Made by a program: the position numbers and the translations under genes. 55,371 bases of DNA from contig NZ_ASGZ01000059.1 of NCBI RefSeq assembly GCF_000495475.1, forward strand, positions 1 to 55,371, given 5' to 3'. Of this stretch, positions 33,704 to 42,579 are shown piece after piece. The first letter of the stretch is position 1. Each line of letters begins with the position of its first letter. The notes beneath the pieces were generated by a model. That model saw nothing but the letters and a program-made list of their open reading frames with translations. It was not told where the DNA came from and searched no databases. The DNA is from Candidatus Halobonum tyrrellensis G22 (GTDB lineage: Archaea > Halobacteriota > Halobacteria > Halobacteriales > Haloferacaceae).

Positions 33704-34252
33704 TCACCCGGCTTCGTCGTTCGCGTCGCCCCCGTCGCCCGGGCCGCTCCCGTCGTCGCCCGCGCCGCTTCCTCCCTCGCCGTCGCCGCGTTCGTCGCTC
33801 CGCGGAGCGCTCATCCGCTCGGTGTAGTCCCAGCTGTGAATCACCGCGGGTTCGACCCGGATGCGGACCTCCTCGCGGTCGTCGTCGAGCAACCGCTCGG
33901 CGAGCGGGGAGTCGGTGCCGTCGAGGTAGCGCTCTATCAGGTCCCGCAGCGTCGCCTTCCCCCGGTCGGGCGACAGCGACGCGGTGCCGTTCCCCCTCAC
34001 TCCCCGGTAGGGCGGGCGGTTGGTCGAGACGTCGAACGCCACCTCCGGGTCGCCCCGGAGGAAGCGCACCACGTCGGCGTTCGCCCCGGTGGCGCACTCG
34101 AACGCGCCGTCGCGGTAGCGGTACCACAGCGTGACCAGCCACGGCGACCCGTCGGGTCGGCGGGTCGCGAGCCGCACCGGGATCGTCACCTCGCGGAGGA
34201 AGGCGTCGACCTCGGCTTCGGTCCACGCCCCGCGGAACGCGGTCGTGCTCAC
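33704..34252 (-). CDS. pyridoxamine-5'-phosphate-oxidase-fold protein
   Basis: The 182-residue protein has a split-barrel flavin-type domain: IPVRLATRRPDGSPWLVTLWYRYRDGAFECAT at the start (read in parts), then VRFLRGDPEVAFDVSTNRPPYRG and KATLRDLIERYL. A Gly/Asp-rich acidic tail follows. It probably binds FMN or F420. The GTG start overlaps the stop of an upstream minus-strand frame (GTGA, 34249-34252), suggesting coupling. Confidence 0.85.
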   Translation of the reverse strand: MSTTAFRGAWTEAEVDAFLREVTIPVRLATRRPDGSPWLVTLWYRYRDGAFECATGANADVVRFLRGDPEVAFDVSTNRPPYRGVRGNGTASLSPDRGKATLRDLIERYLDGTDSPLAERLLDDDREEVRIRVEPAVIHSWDYTERMSAPRSDERGDGEGGSGAGDDGSGPGDGGDANDEAG

Positions 34253-34668
34253 GCGTCCGATTCGGGCGGCCGGACGAAAAGTGTGCGCCCCGCGCCCGCG
34301 AGTGGCTCCGACCGACGTTCCCGGACCGCCCCGGGGATCCGCCCGATCACGTCCGTCGCGAGCACGCCGGTTCCGGTCTCGGTCGTGGCGAGTTCGCCCG
34401 CCTTCCCGACGATCCACGCGCCGGCCGTACGGACCGCGCCGGGCGCGAGCGGAGGGCCGCCCGACCGCTCCCGCGGGGCCGGCCCGTTCGACCCCGGGCC
34501 GCCCTTGCGAGCCGCGCGGAACGACGGCGCCGCCCCGCGGGAGATTCGGTCCGCCCGGCACGCTCCCGGCGGTCCCGCCCGCGCCGACGGGAGCCGACGC
34601 CGGAACCGCCGGCTCCGCGGCGTCCCGACCGGGGGCCCGCGCGTCGGCCCGACGACGAGTGCCTGCAC
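34249..34668 (-). pseudogene. possible decayed or unusual gene coupled to the PPOX-fold gene
   Basis: The last 60 codons read WIVGKAGELATTETGTG, VLATDVIGRIPGAVRERR and LAGAGRTLFVRPPESDA, which look like a real haloarchaeal protein. They end in a GTGA overlap with the next gene. The upstream 75 codons (from GTG 34668) are Arg/Pro/Gly-rich with no acidic character, unlike the rest of the genome. No start lies close to the good part. I read this as the 3' part of a damaged gene, or a gene whose true frame upstream is shifted. Confidence 0.35.
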
Positions 34669-34726
34669 ACTCAGCCTCGCCGCTCATGGGGTTCACCGCC
34701 CAACCCGGAGGTGGAGGAACACAGTT

Positions 34727-35218
34727 ATGACGACCGAATCCATGGAGGAGTACTTCGTGCAGGGCGTCCAGGAGCTCTACGACACCGAACAGCAGCTCGT
34801 CGACGCGCTGGAGACGCTCGCCGAGGGCACCGAAGACGAGGAGGCCAGTCGGGCGTTCTCCGAGCACCGCGAGGAGACGCAGGGGCACGTCGACCGGCTC
34901 GAACGGGTGTTCGAGGCTATCGGCGAGGAGCCCGAAGCGAAGGAGGACCGGGTGGTCGGCGAGCTGATCGACGAACACGAGCAGTTCGCCGGCGAGAACG
35001 ACGGCGAGATCCTCGACCGGTACAACATGTCCGTCGGGCAGAAGACCGAACACTACGAGATCGCCGCCTACGGCAACGTCACCTCGCTGGCCGACGAACT
35101 CGGCTACGGGGAGGCGGCCGACCTGCTTGAGGAGAACCTCCGCGAGGAGGAGGCGGCGCTCGAAGAGGTCACGGAGCTGTCCGAGCAGTTCGACCAGCAG
35201 CAGGTCGCCGCCGAGTAA
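34727..35218 (+). CDS. DUF892 ferritin-like protein (YciF family)
   Basis: The 163-residue four-helix protein has SMEEYFVQGVQELYDTEQQLVDALETLAEG (two ferritin-like helices, read in parts), then FSEHREETQGHVDRLERVFE, HYEIAAYGNVTSLADELGY and LLEENLREEEAALEEVTELS. Candidate di-metal ligands are Glu/His in YDTEQQ, EHREET, EHYE and EENLREEE. It is related to stress-induced rubrerythrin-like proteins. GGAGGTGGAGG precedes the ATG. A T6 run (35263-35268) after the stop may end the transcript. Confidence 0.9.
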   Translation: MTTESMEEYFVQGVQELYDTEQQLVDALETLAEGTEDEEASRAFSEHREETQGHVDRLERVFEAIGEEPEAKEDRVVGELIDEHEQFAGENDGEILDRYNMSVGQKTEHYEIAAYGNVTSLADELGYGEAADLLEENLREEEAALEEVTELSEQFDQQQVAAE

Positions 35219-35436
35219 GTCGTCCGGGCGCGGCCCGTCCGATGGTCTCCGAGTTCTCGCCGTTTTTTGCACGGACCCGTCAGCCGCCGGCGTCGAACCC
35301 CCAGCCGACGGCGACACGTGCGTCGGTCCCGCCGGCGGTCCGTTCGGCCCGCGCTCTCGGCGGGCGCTGCGGCTGGCGCTCGGGGGTCGGTAGCGCGTCG
35401 AAAGAACCGCGAAGAGGGAACTCGGTGGCGTCGGCC

Positions 35437-36339
35437 TCAGACGAGCGTGCTGTCGGCGCGGACGACGTAGCGTGCGATCTCCCGCATGTCGATGTCCTCG
35501 AACTCGACCTGGACGTCCCACGACTCGCCGGGGGCGAGCGCTTCGACGTCCTCCGACTCCTCGACGGTGTTGTCGAACACGTCGAGTTCGCCGTCGTCGG
35601 CGTCGTACAGCGTGACGGTCACCTCGACCGACTGGATGTTCTCCCCGCCGGCGTTCTCGACGGTCGCGGTGACGTAGGTGGTCGACTCCTCGCGCGTGAG
35701 CTCGTGGCTCGTGATCTCGAGGTTGGGGTCGACCTCGTCGGCGTCGCCGTAGATGCCGTCCACCTCGCCGGGGGTGAGCTCGCTGGCGAGCACTCCCTCG
35801 AGCGCGACGGTGTAGGCCGTGACGGCGCTCATGTCGTCCGCCTCCTCGAAGACGACGTCGAACTGCCAGCTGCTGCCGGCGTCGAGCGTGACCGTCGACT
35901 CCTCCTCCTGTTCGTCGATGAACTCGTAGAGGGCGTCGCCCTCGTCGTCCTGGAGGGTCACCTCGGCTTCGACGTAGCGGTACGTCTCCTCGCCGGTGTT
36001 CTCGACGGTGCCGCGGAGACCGACCGCCCCGCCGTCGGTCCGGTAGAGTTCGCGGTTGCTGACTTCGAGGTTCTCCGGGGAGTCCTCGGCGACCTGCCCC
36101 TCGATGTCGGGGACGTCACCCTCGCTCGTGGTTGTCTCCTCGTCGCCCTCCGAGGTGGTCTCCGTCGCCTCGGTGTCGGTGGCGGTGTCTTCGGCGGTGG
36201 CGGTGTCGCCACCGGCCGCGTCGGTTTCGTCCGGCGTCGCCTGCTCGGTCGCTTGGCTCTCTTCGCCGCCCATGCAGCCGGCGGTCAGGCCGACGACGGC
36301 CGGACCGCTCGCGGCTTTGAGAAACTTTCGTCGGAACAT
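35437..36339 (-). CDS. Tat-exported lipoprotein with FxLYD-like domains
   Basis: The 300-residue protein starts FRRKFLKAAS with a twin arginine. Its lipobox LTAGC lies at about residues 18-22 and a Thr/Glu/Asp-rich linker follows. Two beta-sandwich repeats follow: NLEVSNRELYRTDGGAVGLRG...TLQDDEGDALYEF and NLEITSHELTREESTTYVTATVEN...TLYDADDGELDVF. They have the paired pattern of FxLYD domains. The lipid-anchored protein faces the outside; its partner is unknown. ATG 36339 places the Arg pair correctly; an upstream ATG (36348) adds MGA only. Confidence 0.88.
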   Translation of the reverse strand: MFRRKFLKAASGPAVVGLTAGCMGGEESQATEQATPDETDAAGGDTATAEDTATDTEATETTSEGDEETTTSEGDVPDIEGQVAEDSPENLEVSNRELYRTDGGAVGLRGTVENTGEETYRYVEAEVTLQDDEGDALYEFIDEQEEESTVTLDAGSSWQFDVVFEEADDMSAVTAYTVALEGVLASELTPGEVDGIYGDADEVDPNLEITSHELTREESTTYVTATVENAGGENIQSVEVTVTLYDADDGELDVFDNTVEESEDVEALAPGESWDVQVEFEDIDMREIARYVVRADSTLV

Positions 36340-36708
36340 AGCACCCACGCTACTGGCGTCACGCGATTAACCTCCGGGCCTGTACTCGCCGGTCGATCTG
36401 ACGCGGGACGCCGACGCCGAAAACTCGCCCGACCAGCCGTCGGAACGAGGAACCGACCGGTCTTCGGCCTCTAACCGAGAGAACGACACGAACGGTCGGC
36501 GATCGCGCCCGAGACGACGCGTCGGGTCCGCTCGAACCCGCCGGGACGGGCGGACGCCGACTGCGAGTCGAAACCCCCGGCAGTCCGGTCGCTTGCGAAC
36601 TGCCCGTCCGTTGGGGCGAACGGGAGCCGTCCCCGGGCGGCGAGCTGGTTTTCTCTCGTGATACCCCGAGCGGAAACTACATGAGGTGCGACGGGGTAGT
36701 CCGACGAG
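36340..36708. other. intergenic region, no gene seen
   Basis: These 369 bases between the divergent lipoprotein and histidine-kinase genes show no protein-like frame. They should contain both promoters. An ACTACATGAG stretch near 36676 lies about 30 bases before the kinase start and may be part of its promoter. No repeats or strong hairpins were noticed. Confidence 0.5.
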
Positions 36709-38310
36709 ATGAGGGGGGGAACGACCCGCACGAGCGGAGCGGTGATCGCCGGCGTCGGCGCGCTCTTGACGGCGTACCACGTGTACGGCTTCCTCCGTAT
36801 CCCCGCCGCCGCCGTCTCGTTTCTCGAACCCGTCCCCAGTTTCCTCTCCGTCGTGATGACCGGGGTGGGGGTCGCGCTCGCGTACGGCCGGCTGGTCGAG
36901 AGCCGGTCGGGCTGGCGGCTGCTGGGGTGGACGGCGGCCGGGACCGTCGCGCTGTCGGTGTTCGGCTGGTGGATGTTCGCGACGCTCTCGTCGATGGGGT
37001 TCCCGGTGTTACAGCGGGCCACGCCGCTCGTCCACGTCGCGACGTTCGGCGCGCTCGTGGGGGTGCTCGTCGGCGTCTACGACGTGCAGAACGCCGAACA
37101 GAAGCGGTCGATCGAGCGCGTGAACCGGGTCAACGACACGCTCCGTATCGCCACCCAGGAACTCGTCAACCGGACCGAGCGGGACGAACTCGAACGCGCG
37201 GTCTGCGACCGGCTGGTCGCGTCCGACTCGTACGAGGCGGTGTGGATCGGCCGGTACGACGAGCAGGCCGACCAGGTCCGCCCGACGGCGTGGGCGGGGT
37301 TCGACGACGACTACGTCGACTCGCTGGTCGTCACCGTCGACGACACGCCGACCGGCAACGGTGCCGGGGGGCGAGCGATCGAGACCCGCGAGCTACAGTG
37401 CGTGTTGAACCCCGAGGAGGACCCGTCGATGGCGCCGTGGCGACACCTCCTCGAGAGCCGCGGCGTGGAGGCGCTGTCGGTCGTTCCGATCTATCACGAC
37501 GACACGGTGTACGGGTTCTTCAGCGTCTACGCCGACCGACAGAACGTGTTCGACGCCCGCGAGCGGGAGGTGCTCGCCGAACTCGGCGAGACGATCGGTC
37601 ACGCCGTCGCGTCGCTCGAGACGACCGCTCGGCTGGCCGAACGCGAGCGGGAACTGGAGCGGCAGAACCAGCGGCTCGACCAGTTCGTGGGCGTCGTCAG
37701 CCACGACCTGCGCAACCCGCTGAACGTCGCCGACGGCTACCTCGAACTCGCGCGCGAGGCGGACGGCGGCGACCCCGAGGGGTACCTCGACCGGGTCGGA
37801 AAGGCGCTCTCGCGCATGGAGGAACTCGTCGACGACCTGCTGACGCTCGCACGCGAGGGGGAGGCGGTCGACCAGTTCCGGCGCGTCCCGCTCGACTCCG
37901 TCGCCGAGGAGGCGTGGTCGACCGCCGGGGGGCCGTCGGCGACGCTCCGCCTCGGCGACGACCTCGGGGCGGTCTCGGGCGACCCGAGCCGGGTGCGACA
38001 GTTGCTGGAGAACCTCTTTCGGAACAGCGTCGAACACGGCGGCGCGGGGGTCACCGTCTCGGTGACGGGGACGGACACGGGGTTCGCCGTCACCGACGAC
38101 GGTCCCGGCGTCCCCGAGGCGGAGCGCGAGACGGTGTTCGAGACGGGCTACTCGACGAACGACGCCGGCACGGGGTTCGGGCTCGACATCGTCAGGAGCG
38201 TCGCCGAGGCGCACGGCTGGTCCATCTCGCTCGCCGAGAGTCGGACGGGCGGCGCCCGGTTCGAGTTCTCGGGCGTCGAGCGACTCGACGCGCAGCCGGC
38301 GGTCGCCTGA
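36709..38310 (+). CDS. membrane sensor histidine kinase with GAF domain
   Basis: The 533-residue protein has four predicted membrane helices in the first 125 residues. A GAF domain (about 145-305, including AVWIGRYDEQADQVRPTAW and VEALSVVPIYHDDTVYGFFS) comes next, then a coiled stretch and a HisKA H-box VSHDLRNPLN with His332. An ATPase domain follows with N-box LLENLFRNSVEHG, G1 VTDDGPGVP and G2 GTGFGLDIV. It autophosphorylates on His in response to an unknown signal. No response regulator is adjacent, which is common in haloarchaea. Confidence 0.93.
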   Translation: MRGGTTRTSGAVIAGVGALLTAYHVYGFLRIPAAAVSFLEPVPSFLSVVMTGVGVALAYGRLVESRSGWRLLGWTAAGTVALSVFGWWMFATLSSMGFPVLQRATPLVHVATFGALVGVLVGVYDVQNAEQKRSIERVNRVNDTLRIATQELVNRTERDELERAVCDRLVASDSYEAVWIGRYDEQADQVRPTAWAGFDDDYVDSLVVTVDDTPTGNGAGGRAIETRELQCVLNPEEDPSMAPWRHLLESRGVEALSVVPIYHDDTVYGFFSVYADRQNVFDAREREVLAELGETIGHAVASLETTARLAERERELERQNQRLDQFVGVVSHDLRNPLNVADGYLELAREADGGDPEGYLDRVGKALSRMEELVDDLLTLAREGEAVDQFRRVPLDSVAEEAWSTAGGPSATLRLGDDLGAVSGDPSRVRQLLENLFRNSVEHGGAGVTVSVTGTDTGFAVTDDGPGVPEAERETVFETGYSTNDAGTGFGLDIVRSVAEAHGWSISLAESRTGGARFEFSGVERLDAQPAVA

Positions 38311-38417
38311 CCCGTCGCTCGGCGTCCGGCGTCGGTCCCGCGGCGCGTACATCGCGGTGCCCGCCGGTCGCGCGCCCGCCGAAACGTATGCCCGTCCGAA
38401 GTGTCTACCCGCCGGTG

Positions 38418-39727
38418 ATGACAGAGGCGCACGGCGACGGCGGGTTCGTCGCGTTCTTCCGGCGGTACGCGAAGACGTGGTACCACACCGTCGCGACCGC
38501 CGCGCTCACGCTGTTCGGGACGCTGACGTTCGTCGACCGGCTGTTCGCCGTCGTCGCCGTCGCGGCGTACCTCCTCCCGCCGGTCGTCCTCTACCTGACC
38601 GACTCGCTCCCGGCGGCCGACGGGTCGAGCGCCGGCACGGCCACGAGCGCCGCGGACGACGCCGATACCGGCCGACACCGGTCGGGCGTCGACGGCGGCC
38701 GGCCGGTGGAGCGGTCCGAGCGGACGGACGACCCCGGGTCGACCAGCTCCGCGGACCCCGCCGCGTCCGCGGGGACGACCGGTTCGACGGGGGCGAACGG
38801 GGCCGGCGGGAGCGGCGAGACGGAACCGAGTCCGGAGTGGACCGCCGCGGACGCACCGACCGACGACCCCCTGTTCGACGCCGCCGTGACCGACGCGGGC
38901 GCGTACGCCGTCGGCGGCGGCGGGACGCTGCTCGCGGCCGCCCGCGACGGCTGGGAGACCCTGCTCTCGGACGGGCCGGGAGCGGCCGGGACGACGCTGA
39001 CGGGCGTCGCCGCGACCGGCGGCGCGGTCTGGGTCGCGGGCGAGAGCGGCGCGGTCGGCCGCGTCGACCCCAAGACGGGGCGACACGCCGACCACTCCGC
39101 GCCCGACGGCGACACGACCAACCTCGCGGGCGTCGCCGCGGCCGACGACGGGGGCGGCGAACTCGTCCTCGTCGTCGACGGCTCCGGCCGCATCCGCCGC
39201 GGTCGGTTCCGCGACGGCGGCGTGACGTGGGGCGACCCCGTGACGCCGGGGAGCGGGTCGAGCGTGACCGGCGCGACGCTGCGGGACGCGTCGACGGGGT
39301 ACGTCTGCGACTCGAACGACGGCGTCTTCGCCACCGACGACGGCGGCGCGTCGTTCGACCGGGTCGGCGTCGACTCGGCCGACGGCACGCTCGCCGACGT
39401 GGCCGCCACCGCCGACGGCTGTCTCGTCGCCGCCGACGACGGTACCGTCCACCGGTACGACGGGTCGAACTGGACGCCCGTCGGCGTCGCCGACGGCGCG
39501 CTGTGGGCTGTCGCGGCCAGCGGCGGCCGGGGGCTGGCGGCCGGGGGCTGGCGGCCGGCGACGGCGGCGCGGTGTACGAACGCCCGGCCGGCGCCGCCGA
39601 CTGGGAGCGGGCGGACGCGCTCGCGACGGTCACGCTCCGCGGGGCGGCGCTCGGCGCCTCCCGCGCCGTCGCCGTCGGCGACGACGGCACCGTCGTCGAG
39701 CGTGGACCCGTCGGCGCCGAGCGGTAA
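38418..39727 (+). pseudogene. two-helix membrane protein with propeller-like repeats, frameshifted by a 14-bp duplication
   Basis: The first frame gives a two-helix membrane N-terminus (WYHTVATAALTLFGTLTFV, LFAVVAVAAYLLPPVVLYL) and a low-complexity linker. Repeated blades follow: YAVGGGGTLLAAARDGWETLL, GVAATGGAVWVAGESGAVG, YVCDSNDGVFATDDGGASF, GCLVAADDGTVHRYDGSNW. These resemble YCF48/BNR-type propellers. At 39527-39554 a 14-bp unit is tandemly doubled, and the protein frame changes. The natural C-terminus (LAAGDGGAVYERPAGAADW to VAVGDDGTVVERGPVGAER) continues in the other frame to 39727. Unshifted, the first frame runs to 39842 with an Arg/Pro/Ser-rich end. Confidence 0.75.
39527..39554 (+). 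repeat. 14-bp perfect tandem duplication causing a frameshift
   Basis: CCGGGGGCTGGCGG occurs twice in a row (39527-39540, 39541-39554). Fourteen bases is not a multiple of three. Removing one copy joins GGRGLAAG to DGGAVYERP in a single frame. Confidence 0.9.
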
Positions 39728-39735
39728 CGCGACGT

Positions 39736-39906
39736 TCAGTACGCGAGCTCCCGGCGGATACCCGCCGCGAGCGCGGCGACGCCGACGAGCGCGAGGCCGA
39801 CGCCGAGTAGCCACGCGGGCGACCCCGCGGCGAGCAGGCTGACGAGCCACAGTCCCGCGACCAGTGCGACTCCCCCGGCGACGACGAGCGCGACGAACCG
39901 TTCCAC
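39736..39906 (-). CDS. 56-residue two-helix membrane microprotein
   Basis: A minus-strand ORF starts at GTG and gives two hydrophobic helices, FVALVVAGGVALVAGLWLV and WLLGVGLALVGVAALAAG, ending IRRELAY. It ends 8 bases after the propeller gene on the opposite strand. It is divergent from the DCC1-like gene. Reading frame and composition are protein-like. No family is recognised. Confidence 0.6.
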   Translation of the reverse strand: MERFVALVVAGGVALVAGLWLVSLLAAGSPAWLLGVGLALVGVAALAAGIRRELAY

Positions 39907-39964
39907 GCTCGTCGGTGGGGGCGCGCCCCGGAGAAGTTAGTGGCTCGCGCCCGTACGGTCGCGC

Positions 39965-40351
39965 GTGTCCGACGCCACCCGCTCCCCGCCGACGTTCGTC
40001 TACGACGACGACTGCGGCTTCTGTACGTGGTGGGCCGAGACGTTCGACCGCCGGACCGACCTCCGGGTCGTGGGGTACACCGATCTCGGGCCGGCGCTCC
40101 GCGCCCGCCTCCCCGACGACTACCGGGACTGTTCACACCTCGTGACCGACGACGCGGTGTACTCCTGTGGCGCGTCGGTCGAGCGGGCGCTACTGCGGAC
40201 CGAGGCGGGGTCGCACGCCCGCCCGGTCGCGGACCGACTGGACCGTCTCGGCGCCTATCGGACCGCCCGCGAGCGGGGGTACCGGTGGGTCGCCGACCGG
40301 CGGTCGCTGTGGGGGGAACTGCTCTCGCAGACGCCGCCCGCGCGGCGGTAG
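39965..40351 (+). CDS. DCC1-like thiol-disulfide oxidoreductase family protein (DUF393)
   Basis: The 128-residue protein has the family start PTFVYDDDCGFCTWW, a D-x-x-C-x-x-C motif with Cys17 and Cys20. A central HLVTDDAVYSCGASVERALL (second Cys pair partner) and a C-terminal GYRWVADRRSLWG follow. Family members carry a thioredoxin-like fold; their redox role is not proved. GTG start. It is convergent with, and 14 bases from, the lipase-maturation-factor-like gene; the two families are often linked or fused elsewhere. Confidence 0.87.
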   Translation: MSDATRSPPTFVYDDDCGFCTWWAETFDRRTDLRVVGYTDLGPALRARLPDDYRDCSHLVTDDAVYSCGASVERALLRTEAGSHARPVADRLDRLGAYRTARERGYRWVADRRSLWGELLSQTPPARR

Positions 40352-40365
40352 CGCCGACCCGCAGG

Positions 40366-41913
40366 TCAGAACGCGGCCGCCCGCCGACCCCGGCGGCGCG
40401 ACCGGAGGTCGGCGAGCGACGCGGGCGCGACGTACGTCCCGACGCGCTCGCGGACCCACCAGTCGCCCGTCTCGCGCCGCTCGGCGGGCGTCGTGAACCG
40501 GTAGCGGTAGCGCGTCACCCGGACCCGCTCGGGGGGGTCGTCGCCGAACGGGTCGTCGCCGAGCAGCGAGCGGGTCGCCTCGTCGCCCTCCAGCAGGCGT
40601 TCGAGGAGGGTCACGAGCCAGCGCTGGCGGGAACCCGGCCGGGGGCGCATCGCGGCGAACCACAGCTGCCAGTCGAGCCGGAGGTGGTACGGCGTCCACT
40701 GGGGCGGCCGTTCGTCCGTTCGGACGGGCTGGCCCGCGAACCCGTACGCCGTCCAGTCGTCCGCCGCGGGGTCGTCGGCGCGCGACCCCTCGATCACGAG
40801 CTGGTAGCGGTCGCGCGTCACCGACCCGAACGCGCCGTAGGCGTTGACGAGGCTCAACGGGTCGTACGACGCGTTCATCGCCTGCGCCTCCGAGAGCACG
40901 TTCCTCACGGGGCCGACGCTCAACGCGAGCACGACCGCCGCGAGCAACACCGAGAGCCACTGGAGGTACACCGGCGTCGCGGTCGGTACGGTGGCGGGTG
41001 TCGAAACGGGCAGGGCGGCGGGGGCGGGACCGGCGAGTCCGGCGAGTTCGGCCAGCCGCGCGAGCACGCCGTCGGAGAACGTCGCCACCGCCTGGACGAC
41101 CGTCAGCGCGTTGAGCCACGCGAAGTTGCCCGTCAGCATCAGCCAACCCTGAAACAGGACCGTGGCCGCGCCGCCGACCGCGGCGTACGGCTGGGGGGCG
41201 AAGTAGAGGAACGGCACCGCGAGTTCGACGACGTGGTTGCCGAGCACCTCGACCCGGTGGAACCGGTCGGGGAGGTGGTGGGCGTACCAGCTCCCCGGGT
41301 TGGGCATCGGCTGGGTCTCGTAGTGGTAGTCCATACACGTCAGGTTCCGCCAGCAGTCGTCGCCGCGGACCTTGATCAGTCCCGCGCCGAACATGTTGCG
41401 GAACAGCACCCACTTGACCAGCCAGACTACCACCACGGGCGGGGACGACGCGCCCGCGCCGAGGAACACCGCGAGGAACCCCGTCTCCAGGAGCATCGAC
41501 TCCCAGCCGTAGCCGTAGAACACCCGTCCGGCGTTGACGAACGAGAGGTACAGCCCCCACAGCGCGAGCCACAGCAGCATCGACGCGGGCGTGGCGTACG
41601 CCTCGGGGAGCCAGTAGGGGACGCCGACCACCGCGGCGACCGAGAGGGCGACGCCCGTCCACGCCGCCGCGCCCACCGCGCGGTCGGAGGGGACGAGGTG
41701 AAACAGGCTGGGCCGCTCGCCGAACGCCGCACGCTCGGCGAACTCGCCGAGGGGGAGCAGGCCGTTTTCGCCCGCGAGCGGGCGGAACTGCCGCGCCGCG
41801 ACCACGAACGCGGCGAGGTAGACGACCGCCAACCCCCGCTGGAACAGCAGGCGGACGAGCCAGTAGCCCTCGCCGGCGAGGTCCACGCCCGGGCGGAGTC
41901 GACGGACGCGCAA
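40366..41913 (-). CDS. lipase maturation factor (LMF1)/HTTM-like membrane protein
   Basis: The 515-residue membrane protein has at least seven hydrophobic helices. Motifs typical of LMF1 proteins are seen: FQRGLAVVYLAAFVVAARQF, LLLETGFLAVFLGAG (close match), LVKWVLFRNMFGAGLIKVRGDDCW, TCMDYHYETQPMPNPGSWY and PYHLRLDWQLWFAAMRP. In animals LMF1 helps fold secreted lipases; microbial roles are unknown. The VYGFAGQPVRTDERPPQWTPY-type tail region (read approximately) follows. The DCC1-like neighbour supports a redox/folding context. Confidence 0.87.
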   Translation of the reverse strand: MRVRRLRPGVDLAGEGYWLVRLLFQRGLAVVYLAAFVVAARQFRPLAGENGLLPLGEFAERAAFGERPSLFHLVPSDRAVGAAAWTGVALSVAAVVGVPYWLPEAYATPASMLLWLALWGLYLSFVNAGRVFYGYGWESMLLETGFLAVFLGAGASSPPVVVVWLVKWVLFRNMFGAGLIKVRGDDCWRNLTCMDYHYETQPMPNPGSWYAHHLPDRFHRVEVLGNHVVELAVPFLYFAPQPYAAVGGAATVLFQGWLMLTGNFAWLNALTVVQAVATFSDGVLARLAELAGLAGPAPAALPVSTPATVPTATPVYLQWLSVLLAAVVLALSVGPVRNVLSEAQAMNASYDPLSLVNAYGAFGSVTRDRYQLVIEGSRADDPAADDWTAYGFAGQPVRTDERPPQWTPYHLRLDWQLWFAAMRPRPGSRQRWLVTLLERLLEGDEATRSLLGDDPFGDDPPERVRVTRYRYRFTTPAERRETGDWWVRERVGTYVAPASLADLRSRRRGRRAAAF

Positions 41914-42050
41914 ATGCGTACCGGCCGGCGCGGGTTCGGGCGGGGTCGACCCCGGTCCGATTCGGGATGGTGACCCCGATTAGATTCGGGTACGTTACCA
42001 GTGCGTTGTTCGGCTACAAGATACTAATGTCGTCTCGGCGTTGTCCCGGT

Positions 42051-42572
42051 GTGCAGTCACCAGGACACATCGGAATGGCGCTGCTGTTCGCAGCGCCCGT
42101 CTGGTTCGCCCTCGACGACCTCAAGGCGAACCTGGCGTTCACGGCGCTCGCGGCGTCGACCGGGATGCTCCCGGACGGCGACATCGTTCTGATGCGGTAC
42201 TTCTTCATCGAACACCACGGGCTGACCCACAGCCTCGTGTTCATCGTTCCCACGGCGCTCGTGTTGGGCGCGATAGTCGCCGGAATCTACCTCGCGGTCC
42301 GCGACGACCACGCCTACCAGGCGTCCGGCCGGCAGGTGTACGGGTTCGTCGCGCTCGGACTGTTCACGGGCATGTTGGCGCACGTGTTCGCCGACCTGCT
42401 CACGACGCCGGACATCGCCCCGCCGCTGGAGCCGATGTACCCGCTGTTGCGGACCCCGATGCTGCTCGACGTGGCGTTCGTCAAGTCGAACCTCTGGAAC
42501 CTCGGGACGCTCGCGGTCGGCATCACCGTCCAGGCGGCGCTCGTCGTCAGAAGCTACTACGGTGACATCTGA
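42051..42572 (+). CDS. membrane-bound metal-dependent hydrolase (YdjM/DUF457 family)
   Basis: The 173-residue protein has the family start QSPGHIGMALLFAAPVWFAL. MLPDGDIVLMRYFFIEHHGLTHS follows (read in parts; Asp/His metal-type residues), with GLFTGMLAHVFADLLTTPDI and three or four membrane segments. GTG 42051 is preferred because AGATACTAAT (about 42020) would be a TATA box at leaderless distance. ATG 42027 is an alternative adding 8 residues. The next gene starts 7 bases after the stop. Confidence 0.82.
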   Translation: MQSPGHIGMALLFAAPVWFALDDLKANLAFTALAASTGMLPDGDIVLMRYFFIEHHGLTHSLVFIVPTALVLGAIVAGIYLAVRDDHAYQASGRQVYGFVALGLFTGMLAHVFADLLTTPDIAPPLEPMYPLLRTPMLLDVAFVKSNLWNLGTLAVGITVQAALVVRSYYGDI

Positions 42573-42579
42573 TACTGCT

